A DNA stretch of 64,000 nucleotides from positions 11,269,155-11,333,154 of the forward strand of contig NC_056544.1 of the NCBI RefSeq assembly GCF_910596095.1. The letters are read 5' to 3'. The notes beneath the pieces are model-generated. The model did no database searches, was not told where the DNA came from, and was given only the letters and a program-made list of their open reading frames with translations. The stretch is from Thunnus maccoyii. Lineage: Eukaryota > Chordata > Actinopteri > Scombriformes > Scombridae. Shown here piece by piece: positions 1-14,462 of the stretch. Numbering within the stretch: the stretch's first letter is position 1; every line of letters starts with the position of its first letter. The translations under genes were made by a program, and so were the position numbers.

Positions 1-1875
1 TTCTTTGGTCATATTTGATTGCTCAGCATGAGTGAACTTTTTCATCTGTAAAATTCTGCAAGATTTCTCAAGGACTTCAACCCAGTGACTCCCAACTCAA
101 AACCTCTGAAATCTTTAAGCAACTGTTGTTAACAATGTTAACAAATATTGGACACATCCGTCACATGTAGACAGATCCTTCACATTCATTGATTTGAAAT
201 AAACTCTTACAAATGAAATAATGCTTTCCCTGTTATCCTCAGCCACCTACAACAAAGGAAACAAGAGTAACGTGATGCTGGTGATCAATAATCACATTGA
301 AAATGCTCACAATGCTGTCTCTAGATATTTTCTGTATGAGTGAAGTCAAGGTCTAATATTTCATAGGGCTCTGTTTTTGTAAATCAGAGGTGAATCAGTG
401 GGTGTGGTTGGGGCTGGCATTGATCATGACCAATCAAATAACTTATTTTCCTTCCCCTTAAATCCGTCCTGTTTGTTTTAAACCAGTGCACTGGACAGAA
501 TATTATTGAGCATATCTGAGAGAAATTCTTGCCTTGTCAGTTACCATGAGAGAGTAGCCAATACAGCACCTTAAATATGTTAGGAAGGAGATAACACATA
601 CTGAAACTCTGTGGTCCTTGGAGAACTTTTGCCCAGCAAACTAATTGGTTTAATGATTTTGGCCAAACAGCTCAACACAAGCCACCAGCATAGTGGAAGG
701 ACAGTTTGACTACAGGAGTGGGTCACGCTTGTCTGTGACATCTACAGGCCAAGAACATGGAGCACAAATCTCTCTTCCTGTTGGGATGATGCCATATACT
801 AGATGACTATTACTATATATACTGTATATATCATTGCACATGTGTAACTAATATGAAAATTAGGTTTTTTCAACTTGAGAGATCTATATCAGAAATAAAT
901 CACCTATCATCCATGAAAGTAGCTTGTAAGCACTTAAATAGAGCCTGATTGTGCAGACTCTCCACCAAAATAGCACAGTACCTGACTGACATTTGCCCTT
1001 GTCTGACCAGGAAGGAAGCATAAGTGCAAATCCCGGTAATCCTTGACAACAAAATTACACTGTGGCTCTTGACCACTACTGGCACACCTCCAGTTCCCCT
1101 CTCCTCCCACTTTGGTTCAGTCAAATGCATGCCAGATGACCGTCCAGAAAAAAAAGTGTGCTCTTGACAATAATGCACATGACACAGAATGTGAAGTGCT
1201 TTTCACCAGAGATGTTGAAATTTTTCTCAGGGTGTACATACAGTAAATCTGAGAAGTTCTTGTGTCTTATACACTTGTATTTCCTTGGTATAAGAAAGTG
1301 CAAGACAGTGACTAAAATCCATCCACAATGTCTGACTGGCTGTTATTTGCCAAATGTTTTACAGAAGATTGAAATTAAAGTTATATTGTCTTTTATGCAG
1401 AGTATCAAGAATGTAAAGTAAAATGTAACAGACCATCCAGAATGTCAAATATAGTTCATTAATAGCACTTTCAATGAAAACATCTTCGCAAGCATCACGC
1501 TCCCTTTGAAATGATGTGCGTAATATTGCTTCATTCATAATTTTACTATTTGACCTCCTTTTGTCAAACATCTATTTCAGTTAAGTCACAGTTAGTTGAA
1601 TTTTTTTTTTTTTTGGAAACAAATAACAAGCTGTCCAGTGGCAGCATCTTGTCCATTTAACAGAGGAGTCATCACCCATAGCATGCAAACAGCACCTACT
1701 GTAAAGCTCAGGCTTAAAGCTTATCTCAACTTGCTGCTGCTGCCTCCATTTCCCCCCTTGGATTGTTTATCTTACATCACATAGGCTCAGAGCTGGAGGC
1801 AGATGGGGTCTTGCACTTTCTGGAAGGGTGATAAGGCCATTTAGGGTAAGCGAGGTTGTGACCGGGCAGCTTCTC
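1..1875. other. Region downstream of kcnv2, no gene seen
   Basis: This AT-rich stretch follows the kcnv2 stop codon. It should contain the kcnv2 3' UTR, read on the minus strand, but I could not place a convincing polyadenylation signal. Short open frames here have no recognisable domain and no splice partners. The only structure noted is the dispersed repeat at about 890-1125. Confidence 0.6.
890..1125. repeat. Dispersed repeat, copy 1 (unclassified)
   Basis: This block is clearly related to 3790-4050. Shared landmarks in order are a run around 'aaaatagcacag', a 'ttg...gtctga' block, 'caaatcc', 'taatccttgaca' and 'ggcacacc/tgacacacc'. The copies are diverged and in the same orientation. I do not recognise the family. 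Confidence 0.6.
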
Positions 1876-4800
1876 TTAATCTTCGTTCACATGAATAGTT
1901 TGCCTTCCACTGGGCCGAATGTGGATCTCATCATCGGATTCCTCTGGCTGGGGTTCGAAGCAGTTGTCAAACTTGCGTCTCAGACGTTTCTTGAGCTGGA
2001 ACGTGCGTTCTGTGTTTGAAAATGTGTATTCTTGTTCTTTCAGTTTGGCATAGTAGTCGGAAAATTTGTTGAACAGGATGGAGATGGGCATTCCATTGAG
2101 GATTATGCCAAAGGAGATGCAGCCAAATGCCACGCAGCGGCCAAGATAGGAGATAGGGACGACATCTCCATAGCCCACAGTAGAGATGCTCACCTGTAGA
2201 AACAGAAGAGTAAAGTGAGTCTGCTTGCATCCACAATCTAGTTGGGTTTTTTGGAATTAACATGAAGAAATATAGAACATGGTGTGGAAAGTGAAATATT
2301 GGGCTTTTTGTCATTCTTCTCCAAATAAGGCAGGTAGATATCATGGCTCATCCTCATGGTGCCTTTCAGGCTTTCTCCAAATTACCCTTGGCAATGGCTT
2401 TTCTGAGAATCCCACAATTCAGATGTTTATTGTACTGATCATTTGCTATGCTGCAAGTTGAACATGAACAGGATCAAATAAACTTCCAGGAAGGCGCTGC
2501 AACACTCTCCATCTCTCGAATGCAATCACTGTGTCTGGCCACAAATGAAGCACGTTACACAGTATTAGAGGGGATTAGACACGTAAGTTAACAGCTGCCA
2601 CCGGATAAATAAAATCCAAATGCCCTTAAATGAGAGTGGAAGAAAAACAGAGAACCAGGCGGATGATGTACAAACACACTAAAGCCTATGTTAGTGCATG
2701 AAAACAAGGCAAAGATTTTACAAAATGTGTTAATGTCATTATGGTAAACAACACGGCAAACTTCAGACAAACTACATCTTTTATCCTTACCAAAGTTTGC
2801 CTTTTAAAATTTAACTATGATGAGAAACAGAATCCAAAATAGTGGTAGTGCTTCCCTAATACCAACTTGATCAAACAGCTAATTAGATAAATATACTTTA
2901 AACCCAATTGTTGTATAATTACATTGTCAATTGCAAAACCTCAATCAACTGGAATCCAAATGTTAATTGCATTCTTGTACAATTTGGTAATGAGAAGATG
3001 TTTTCAGCTTTTGATTCCAGATTAAAACCTCTACTTTTTACAGGACTCCAATACTGTGTCCTCTCACCAATGCCACTTTTGCCAATAATCAATGCTTATT
3101 CACTTTCTTGTTTGATTGATTCTTGCTCATGTTTGTCCACTAAATATGAAGATGCAGCAGGAGACAGTCAGTTTAGCTTAGCTTAAAGACTGGAAACAAG
3201 GGGAATCAGATAGCCTGGCTCTGTCCAAAGCACCCCTAAAGCTCACTAAATGTAAAAATAACAAGTTATAGTTTTACAGAGAGTTACGTGTTATAATTAC
3301 TTCTTGGCTGCGTGGTGAGGGCTAAACACGGTCATGGGGCAATCAAATCCTCAGTGCTCCACAAAAGTCTGCATTGGATTTGCCACAAAAGCCGCTCACA
3401 AGAGGAAATTGATGTTCTTGTGCAGGATGTGGAGAATTACCAAGAGTCAACATACAGCGTGGCACCCCTAAAATAATTAGCTTGGAGGAGGTGATAACAC
3501 GTTTGGTTACCATGTTGCTCTAGTTAGCAATTAAGTGATTTTACTCAGAGAGCTGAGCAGAAGTTGGTGTTGAACAACAGGACACGTCGATGGCCTTAAC
3601 AAGCCAGTTCCTCACATTTATTGAGGTGTTGAATATACGGTAATTTTGCGTGTCATAGCCCACACTGACACATCAATGTTGAATGACAGTTGCGGCCACA
3701 TGTCCATTTTTAGAATGAAAAATGGATCAAATGTTTTCCTGCTATATTCAGATTCAAATCACAGTTGATTTAACCAAACAGTCATTCACAGAAAGGGATT
3801 GTACTAAGCTAGCAAAGTCTTTAAATACAATCTCATCATGAGCACATTGCTTGGTAGGGCCACAAAAATAGCACAGAACATGACTCTGCTGTGTACTCTG
3901 AAATTTTGTCTTGGTCTGACTAGGCAGGCAGCACAAATCCTGGCAGGCCTAATCCTTGACACCCAAAATGCACTGCTCTGCTTGATCATACTGACACACC
4001 CTCTACTGAGCTTCTCCTCTGTCTCTTCAACACAGTCAAGAGGAACAGCTTAGCAAGATTCATAACTAAGCTAATTGATCCGGAAGAATCTAAGTGGCAG
4101 CCATAAGAGGTGGTTGAATCCTCTATACTGAGCATCATTCCTTGCTTTATTAATAATGACGAGCAATTCAGGCATCATACAGGCAAGTGCAAGTTGAGTT
4201 GGATTTTTTAGCACTTTGATTGAACTTTCTGAATTAAATGTTATGATCCATTTTTCCTTGATTCATGACATTTTCCGTTAAGGTCAAGGAAAATGGTAAG
4301 AAAGGAAAGACCTTTGATCACATTTTAAAATTCATAAAATCTTTATACTGTTTGTTTCCTTTTTTTCTTTATGCTGCTTGGATACAACCAAGTTCATTGC
4401 AAAGTCACAAACATGCCAGGTTTAATTACAAAATAGTGTTGCAGTTTGGTATTTTTCTATTTGAATTAAAGTTAAAACCACAAGAAAGAAAAGTCCAGGA
4501 CTAGAGACATGTTTAGATTGCTGAACTGGAAGATGAAGTTTAGCCTACTCACCGCAGCCCACCACCAGGCATCTGGTATGCTGCTGAATGGTGTCCCAGG
4601 CTGATCCACCTCCACAGAGTGCATCAGAGCAGAGAATGTGAAGATTCCCATGGCAATGAACAGAAACAGACAACACACCTAAAGGATCACAGAAAAGTTC
4701 ATGTCAAATGCCAAGCCAATGCATATCTGCAAATCTGGGACCACTCATTAGGCCACATGGCAATTTTAAACTTTACTGTAACCCCCCTGTGATACCTAGC

Positions 4801-7105
4801 CTACATAATATATCTACATTACCACTTACTGTGCAGTGTTTTCAACATGGATGGCCCCAATATAGAGAAGTTGCCAAAAACTGTTTAGCTAGGAAGTGAC
4901 AGATACATTTATTTGAGTAATGTTGTGACTTTCATTGTTCACACACAGGTCTCTTGTATACAAGAAACCTGTGTCAGGCCTGTACCCACATGACCATTAG
5001 AAATAGATCTCTTTTTTGTCTCATCACAGGTGGCAGCACTAATGGAGAAAAGTGCTACATTGGAAAATGAAGTCACAAAAGATAAGAAAAGGGTATTCTG
5101 AATGCTTACACAGGTTATGTAAATCATGGATTTTAAAACCTATTATTCAGCTAAATTAACATTTATCCCCCTAGCTGAACTCCTTACAAAATAGGGACAC
5201 CTTGGTTACTGCATAAAATTTTTCATGACCTTTTCAATGGTGAAAGTTTATCATACATCTTTCTGTGTCTGAAGCCAGTGTGAACGTTAAATATGCCATA
5301 ACTGATTTTTTGGCCACATCAGAGGCAGGGTGAACAAATTGTAAGAACAACAGGCCACCAAATGTCAGTCCAATATTCACTCTCCTTTAAGCTCTGCTTT
5401 TGGTCTCTACCAACTCCTAAAGAAATGTCTGCCAAATCCTCAATTAAATTCACCAGCTAGTCAGTAACTTTGTCTGTCCTTGTGGCGCTGGGGTAACTAG
5501 CATACAGTGGTTATTTAGAGCTTTTTTTTTATAAAAACAGCTGTCTCCTACATCTGCAAATGACATTAATGAGAGGCTTGAAAACCTGCAGCTTTAATGC
5601 AGTGAGCTAAAAGGTGCTAAAACAGGTGATAATTCTCTGTGGGTTTGTCACTACGAGCGACCACTTTCATATGGCTAATATGGGAGTTACGTATGTTCCT
5701 TGTTTTATTTATGCATGTCTCCTCAGTTAAAGATGTTCATAAAATGTATTTTTGTGTTTCTATTTTTTCTTGTTTGATACTCCTCCATACCTGCTCAGAG
5801 CACTGGCGGATGGTGAAACCAAATGCCCTCATGCCTGTAGAGTGACGGGCGAGCTTGAGGATACGGAAGATGCGCATCAACTTGACGACCTTGAGCACCT
5901 TGCTGACTTTACTGACCCTTGCCATGGCCTTCAAATCTTCCTGTGCACCCAAGTCTTCTGAATCTAAAACAAACACCTCAAAAATGATCTGGATGAAATA
6001 TGGCATAACAGCCACCACATCAACAAAGTTGAGGGCACTCTTCACAAAATGTTTGATGTCGGATGTGGTGAATAAACGCAAGAAGTATTCTAAGGTGAAG
6101 AAAAGGATGGAGGCAACCTCTATCCACTCCATGTAGGTTTTGCCAGCAAGTTTGTATTCCCTGAGTTCTTTCACTGTATTCATTGTCATGGCAACGATGG
6201 AGATTAGCACAAAGAGACTGGAAAACACAGCAAAGGCTTTGGCTGACAGAGAAGAGTAAGGATTCTCCATCAGGTCCCAGAGGATCTTCCGAAAGTTTCC
6301 AAGACACATGGTCTTGTAGGCCTCGTCATCTTGGTGAGGCTTAATCTCATCAATGAGCTCCTTGTTGACCTTCAGTTGGTCTCTGATGTCGTCCACTTTT
6401 TCCTCAAACAGAATGCGGCAACACCTGAGAAGAAGAAGAAACATTATTGCCCATTTTTACAAAAAATTGTTTTAAAAATCCTGCTTGAAATATACAAGCA
6501 ACAACAGGCCAAGCTACACAGTACAGTAGTGAGCACAGTAGTGAGTATCAAGTATCTAGAGCATACCTTGGAGTGTCCTTCAGTTTCAGCCCCCAAAAAG
6601 ACATCTCTTCCTCAAAGTTGACAGGGCAGAGGCTATCCATCACCCACAGGACATTGCTGCAGTAAAAATGGAAGATGTAGTGGAAAAACATGGGGTCCCT
6701 GTCAAAAAAGAACTCATTGTTCTGAACATTGTAATCGTCACAGAGCGTCAAACGCTTGACCGGATCATCACAGAGGGCAAGGACTCCAATCCTGGTTTTT
6801 GGGTGTCGGAGGACCAAATGCTTTGGGATGTGAAACACCTTTCCACCCACGTTGAGGTTGACAATGTTTGATTTCCTTGGGTTTGGTGCTTCTGGGATCG
6901 GATCTTTTTTCACATTTTTTACATCATCTGGAGTGTCAAGGTTGTCCATAGATGTCCATGGTTTCACAGAGCAGTCCTGTGAAAAGGGGAATTCACTTTC
7001 TTGCTCTTCTATGCTCTGTGACATGCTCATTTCCCGTTTTATAGTGGCAAAAAGACTGGAGCGGCGCTTTTTCAGCACCTTCAGCTTTGGCTTCATATTC
7101 TCCAT
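1876..7105 (-). CDS. kcnv2: Voltage-gated potassium channel modifier subunit Kv8.2
   Basis: The gene encodes a silent Kv alpha subunit that does not conduct alone but joins Kv2-type subunits; in vertebrates it acts in the photoreceptor inner segment. Coding exons are 6567-7105, 5791-6424, 4553-4678 and 1876-2193, all GT-AG and in frame, giving 538 residues against 545 in human. The T1 tetramerisation domain is about 79-182. S1 to S3 lie at about 245-330. S4 with spaced Arg/Lys is 347-372. The pore carries the intact filter TVGYGD at 438-443. S6 has the Kv8-type NGMPI at 466-470 instead of the PVP hinge of conducting Kv channels, which identifies the subfamily. The start has a good context (GCCGCCACAATGG) and a likely 5' UTR acceptor just upstream, near 7120. 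Kv8.1 (kcnv1) fits worse in S6 and the C-terminus. Whether this is teleost paralogue a or b cannot be told here. Confidence 0.93.
3165..3290 (+). mobile_element. Foldback MITE fragment in kcnv2 intron 3
   Basis: The block contains the repeated core 'ttagcttagctt(a)aagactgg', then 'agcctggctctgtc' and 'ctaaagctcacta'. It is shared with copies at about 19125, 20420 and 37775. This is a non-autonomous teleost DNA element; only part of it is visible here. Confidence 0.6.
3790..4050. repeat. Dispersed repeat, copy 2 (unclassified)
   Basis: This is a diverged second copy of the block at 890-1125, in the same orientation and inside kcnv2 intron 3. The pair brackets the last kcnv2 exon. No coding signature was recognised. 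Confidence 0.6.
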
Positions 7106-7120
7106 TGTGGCGGCTCCTTA

Positions 7121-8409
7121 GAAAACAGACCAACAAAAAAGCTCTACACCAAGTTGAGAGAGGAAGTCAGTGAACAATGATAACAATATTCCACAAGATC
7201 TCCATTTAAGCAGGATGTTGTCCTCTGAAAAAATCTGCCAACATGTTGAACTAAAGATAAGGAAAAAGCTGCTGTGCGTCTCTTAGCATGCAAGAAGATC
7301 AACTGCATGAGTTAGGGATTCAGCCTCCTCACTGATTCTCTAATCCTATTGCTGTTCTTTCTGTTCAAACGCAAGTTAAAAATACTGTTCACAAGGATTA
7401 GTGTTGTGATTTAAGGCTTTGAGTTCTGAGAGAGGAGGAAAGGCGGAGTGAGTGGTGTGGTGACAATATTGCATTGCTAACTAGGCTGTGAAGAGCTTTT
7501 GCAAAGGAAGTTCATACTAATTCTACACATAGATTTCATTGGGTAGCTCTAGCTATAGTCCATATGGACTTGTTCTGAAGAGTAAAAATAAGCTTGGGTT
7601 TGTATCTTAAATCCACAGACTCCAATATTTAGCATGCATTATTTCAGTTTTTCCTCTGAATTTTAAATGAAGTGCTTTTCCTCAAATCAGATCATTGATG
7701 TTCTTGGGAGAATAGGCTAATTAATTTGTCCAATTCAAAATAAAGTAAAGTAAAAAAAATTAAAGTCCAATTTTGATTATATAATACTTAACAAGGGATT
7801 GCAAATAATTATGATTTAGTTTACTGAATTGGCTAATGTAAAATCGGTTGCTGTAAACATGTGAGTGAGCCACAAAACAGGTATTTAACACAAACATGTT
7901 CAGATTTTATATGGGCCTAGCCTTATGTGTATTTAGCCTGTTGGATAAATAATGGTTATGGTCTATTTTCTTTGCAGATGGCCACTGAACCTAAGATATT
8001 AAAGGTATTTATAGTTTCAATATACAACAGAAAGCAAAGGACTATTATGTATAAAATAAATGTATGTTTATAATGGGGGTTAAACACACATATATAATTA
8101 ATTTGGTCTCTTATTCCACGTTATAAAATTAGTAAAATGGCCAAAAAAGAAAAAAAGATTGAAACACGGTGAATAATGGTAGGGTCCTCGGCGCCCCCCG
8201 TGGAGGCTCATGTGAATAGTATCGCCCAATTTGCCGGAAAAGGAAACGACAAGCTAAAGTAAAAAATTGAATTGTATTTTAAAATTATGATAATAATAAT
8301 GTTTTCAACTTTTCTACGCATTTTTCAGATGAATGTGGTTCAAATTGCATTACAGTTTAATTAAAATGGTCAAAATGTAATAAAATGAATTATTACAGTT
8401 GCACATATA
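7121..8409. other. Intergenic region between kcnv2 and rps28
   Basis: About 1.3 kb lies between the divergent genes kcnv2 (minus) and rps28 (plus). It should contain the kcnv2 promoter and any upstream 5' UTR exon. Apart from the CRX-type motifs I see AT-rich DNA with no coding or RNA gene signature. Confidence 0.5.
7341..7400. promoter_or_regulatory. Pair of CRX/OTX-type motifs upstream of kcnv2
   Basis: TAATCC lies at 7341-7346 and GGATTA at 7395-7400, about 240-300 bp upstream of the kcnv2 start codon. These match the K50 homeodomain (CRX/OTX) core. The motifs are short and expected by chance every few kb, so the call rests on their pairing and on the known photoreceptor expression of Kv8.2. 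Confidence 0.3.
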
Positions 8410-8410
8410 T

Positions 8411-8442
8411 GACTTCCGGGGACCACGTGACTTCCTTTCCGG
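8411..8442 (+). promoter_or_regulatory. rps28 core promoter with 5' TOP tract
   Basis: An ETS/GABP-type CTTCCGG lies at 8413-8419. It is followed by the pyrimidine run CTTCCTTTCC at 8431-8440, just upstream of the ATG at 8457. A C followed by pyrimidines is the terminal oligopyrimidine start used by ribosomal-protein mRNAs, so transcription probably begins at about 8431-8435. The exact start is inferred. Confidence 0.6.
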
Positions 8443-8456
8443 TCTAACCTGACAAC

Positions 8457-9898
<1,442 letters not shown>

Positions 9899-11020
9899 GT
9901 GAGAGGACATAAGCCCAGCCATGTCTGTTAGCCCCGTCACTAATGAGTGGTTAACGGACGGGTTCACAAATTTTTTTCATGTGCAGTGTCATGTATTGAC
10001 CATCTTAAAACAATAGTCAGGTGCCCATATGAACATTGAAACAGGTTTTGCTTGCTGTAATCATTCCTCCTGTTTATACTGCCGATAGATGATCCCCTAC
10101 AAATGTGCTAACAATGTAAGTGATGGACAAAATCCACAGTCCTCATTATGACCTGAAATGTATTTATAAGTTTATCAGAAGATAATATGGGGCTTCAGCT
10201 GTCTGAGTTTGTTCAATAGTTTGTATCCTCAACAGTTAGTCTTTTTAGTAAAAATAATTACAGCGAGGAAAACATCAGTGTTTATTTGAGAACGTGACTA
10301 TTGTTTTACAGAAAAGTTGTGAACTTGTAAGTTAGTTGGCATTACACTTTAGTGAATTCAATTTGAAGACATTGCTTAGGCCTCCAGTGATGTGTAATAG
10401 CCAATGGACACTCAGTGACCATAATTAACGTTAGCTATTATCATAGTTGTGTTGCATTTTATTAAAAGGTGTTTTTTAGTATTTTGCTCCCTGATGTATG
10501 CAAATGGGTGTCGACAAATCATCTTTGAAGTTACCAGAGTTGAATCAAAAGCTGTGTATACAAAATCTGAACAGGGCTTCCAAAAGGAGGATTATTGCAA
10601 GTCCTCTGAACTGCCTAGTTTTCTGACAAAGTTCATATTTGTCCTGTCACTGAGTGCATTTCATTCGTCCCACTCCTGGCCCTCATCAGAATTAACCACC
10701 ACTTTAAATGTCTAATGCTACAGATATTCACGGCTGAAAAACCTTGTAGACCCCATGTCAAAACATCCAAGTAATTGTATTATATTGATGGTCACCCTAA
10801 AACAAAAACGTTTGAAATGCAGTGAACACTTGTGATTCTGTCACGGAGGGTTCTGTGGTTCATTGTGCTGGATGTCAAGATTTAGGCACTGCTAGTTTTC
10901 ACTGTTCGTGGCTCAATCTGGACTAATTTCCTCCTGGAACAGCAGTTGAACACAGAAGGCAGGCAGCTGGGATAAAAAATAAAAAAAAAAACAGCAGTAC
11001 CTCATCACAATAACCAGGAC

Positions 11021-11110
11021 AAGTCAAGTCAATTTTATTTATGTAGCGCCAAATCACAACAGAAGTTATTAGGGCACTTTTTACAAAGAGCAGGTCTGGA
11101 CTGCACTACA
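11021..11110 (+). repeat. Teleost interspersed repeat in rps28 intron 3
   Basis: The sequence around 'aattttatttatgtagcgcc' followed by 'aaatcacaacag' and 'gagcaggtct' is a block I recognise as widespread in fish genomes, usually as part of a retroposed element. Only a truncated piece is present. The exact family was not assigned. Confidence 0.5.
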
Positions 11111-11274
11111 GAGAACCACTGTCTCTGATTGACAGTATTAAATCTGCTAATCTGAGACTCCGGGTCAGTGTGCTTCTATCTGCTGCTATCCTCTTCATAC
11201 AGAAGGGATGAAGGAGACAGACTTTTAATTTTTGCTGGCTGAGTTGAATTGACTGATCTCTCTTGTCTCCACAG

Positions 11275-11395
11275 TGCCCACTGAAGCTGTGAGGTGCCAA
11301 TCCATTGCTGTGGAGCAGAAGACACCATCAGTTTCACTTACTGTGGCCTGCATCTCACTTGTTCAGATGTTTTGAAATAAAGTTGGTAATTAAGA
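11275..11395 (+). other. rps28: rps28 3' UTR exon with poly(A) signal
   Basis: An acceptor 'tctccacag' ends at 11274. The following short exon carries AATAAA at 11376-11381. Together with the splice donor directly after the stop codon this completes the rps28 transcript. The cleavage point near 11395 is inferred. Confidence 0.75.
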
Positions 11396-14300
11396 TGATA
11401 TTGTGGAAGTCCTGTGTTTATTGTGCAGTTGTAAACAGGTTTTTTTCCTCATAATGATGACAGAGCAGTAGGCTGGCAACCAATTCAGTGCTGTATTATA
11501 CTCAACAAAGCCTTCTGGCAATTTATTTGTTTTTGTGCACATATGTTAATGTACTTTAAATAGTTATTAGTTTGCAGGAAAATATGTATTAAACATTTCA
11601 GATAATGGCATTAGCAATGATCCTAAATATTCCAGATTTTATTGTCAAGTAACTGATTAGCAAAGTGCCAAATTTATGTGACATCAGTGTATAAAACTTA
11701 AAAATGAAACAAAAATCTATTATACAGTGTCTCAATCCAGAGGCTGTAGCAGTAAATAATGTTGAATGCAGTTTAATGTATCTAGTTTTTCCACAAGCAT
11801 TTTAAGAGAAAACAGCTTTCACTTTGTTGCCCTACGGAAACTAGAGAAGATTTATTTTAAGTGACCAAATGTCACAAGGCCAATTCAAATGAAGGTTATG
11901 GTCAAGCAGTACAGGAGCACCGTTGTGAGTGTATGTCAGATTAGTTTTATAATGCTTGTTGATTTATTTCATCTCAAATATGGCCCAATGTGGTTCAGTA
12001 GTTATTACAAATGGACTTACAAGACACCAAAATACAGTTGCAGTGTTGAAACATTTGTCAAACATAGACAAGAAAAAATTTTCTAACATTACATTGCAAA
12101 CAAAGAACTTTGTCGTCTGTACTAAAGCTTTACAAATAAAATCAGCCAGACAAAAGGTTCCCTCCCTGAAACGCAGCTTTTTATAATCATTCATCCAGAA
12201 AAAATCATCAGAGATGACATTTTACTGAATAGTGCAGCCCTCAAATCATCATATAACGAGCAATAACACATAAAAGGGACTTCATATTCAGTCTCGCCTA
12301 AATCAATCAGTCTATATGCTGTTTATCTACATGTAGAGATTTTTAGGAGCAGGATCAGGTTGTGTAGTTCACATTCTGCCCAGCAGAGAGCAGCATCACT
12401 CAGCTGATAGTAGAATTTACATTCACCTCAGTGATGTCCTGCAGGTAAACAATCATTTTGCACAGTCTTGTCTTCAAACAGTTGTGCTGAGTTATTTCAA
12501 CACCAGCAGCTTGTCTTAAAATAACTCATCACCCAAGAGCCATTTCACAAAATCATTTTCTTAATGTATTCTCAAAACTCTGTATAGAGGCAAAATCTTC
12601 TATTTTTAATTTTAATACACAAATATAAAGATTTACATATCTATGTTATACATCTGATGAATTTAATGTAGTTGGGTTTTTTTAACCAACTAATTGCAAA
12701 GCCACAGACACACTCTCTACTCACATTTGTGGACAGTAAAGCTCCATTAAATGAAAGTCATAACTGCACCTCTCTGCATTTTAAAATATACCTCAAATGT
12801 AAAATGGCTGAAATATGAAACACCTTCTCTGGGATGGAGATTGTAAATCAACACCCCACAGGGAGAAACAGAAATCATAATAAAAATGTTTTCTTCACAT
12901 GTAGACATTTAAACATTTCAAGTGGCCGTGTTGTTTTTCTGCATGAAGGTATTTGGCTGAATTCCAGTTTGAGGTTCATGAGGGAGTCCAGTGGCTGTTT
13001 GAACAGGAAAGCAGGTCAGTTAGAGTTATGTGTTGTGCAGAGTCTCTCTCGCTGCTTATGGCCTTATATTTTCCATCTTACCTTGACCTACTTTACACAA
13101 AGCTTTGAATTGACCTGCTAATGTAGACGAGTGAATTTATTCTGGTTGTAAAATCAATAAATGATATGAAATATTTGCTTTAGCCAGACACAGTGCAGTG
13201 CTATGGCACGCTTCCTTGGTATTAACAGTACCAGCAGGGATAGCAGTGGATAGCATTTTGTAGTTGTAAATAAGATGATCAATTATAACTTTGGAAAATA
13301 CTATCGACTGTGTCATAAAGTGAGTGATTGTAAAGGTTTGATTTTCAGTTAGTAAACTCTCCTTGCTTTGGCTCGCAGACAGCAACACCAGCATCACACA
13401 ACATGGCACATACAACTGTTATGAAAATGTATAAAATGTAGGCAGATTTCCACGAAAATCCTCAATAACATACATTAAAAGATTGAATTACTGTTCTGCT
13501 TTAATATGGAAGTGTTTCGCTGTAGTGCTACTGACTGACTGTAAAAACCCTGCAACAGAGGCAAGGTTTTTTACTTTTGGTTAGTTAATAACTGTGCACT
13601 TTAACTGTGGCTGGAACCAGGAGGGCATCAACAGGTAACACGAAACCAAAGTGGGAAACTGACACCAAGCCACAAATTAATTCTTGGCAGCTATTCATTA
13701 AAGTTAAAGTAAGACACGCAAGATCAACAACAACATGCTGGCACTTGACGCCTGAAATCAGAGAGTCAGAGACAGCAAGACAGAAAGGCAGCAAGGCCAG
13801 AGTGAGACAGAGACTTGCTTTACTTTTTAAAAATTAAAATCTTGTGATTTGACATTTTTAGCTCATAAATCCAGCCAGAAAGCCGCATTTATGTAACAGA
13901 AATCATGCCAGTGCACGATCAGAAAACAAATCTACAGATCTCACAGTCTGGATCTGATTGTTCACTAAGAAAGCTGGAAAGTTTACCAAAGACCTGCACC
14001 AGCATCACTATCTGACTGCCTTGTTGATCTAAAAGATAGAAAACAAAAGGAAAAGTAAGAGGGAACAATAGAAAGAGAGAACAAGCGAGGGAGCGGGGGA
14101 TTCCAAGGTTGTTCAACAGACCTCACAGTCAACATCAGCTCTGTGCTTGAAAACAACTGGGTGTCACCTTACCCCCCTGTCATCACCGTTCCGCACCTCT
14201 CCATCACGCTGCCTCACCCACTCATTCAGACGGGTGGACGGGTGGCATGTGTTTACCATATCTCCATCTCCCCCGCTTCTCCCCCTCCCTCTGTCTCTCT

Positions 14301-14410
14301 GAAGCAGGATCATACCGGGTTAGAAACAAATTTACTCCAAGGCCACTCCCTGTTTGTCTGCCTGCCACCAAGGTCTAACTCAGCCAGGAGAAAACACCAG
14401 CAGTGTCACT

Positions 14411-14462
14411 GTGTGTCTGTGTGTCTGTGTGTCTGTGTGTCTGTGTGTCTGTGTGTCTGTCT
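14411..14462 (+). repeat. Octanucleotide microsatellite (GTGTGTCT)n
   Basis: About six and a half copies of an 8-bp unit are present. The open frames that run through it are repeat artefacts. Confidence 0.9.

Noticed and set aside
1967..2344. 125-residue minus-strand open frame
   Set aside because: It is an out-of-frame shadow of the last kcnv2 exon and adjacent intron.
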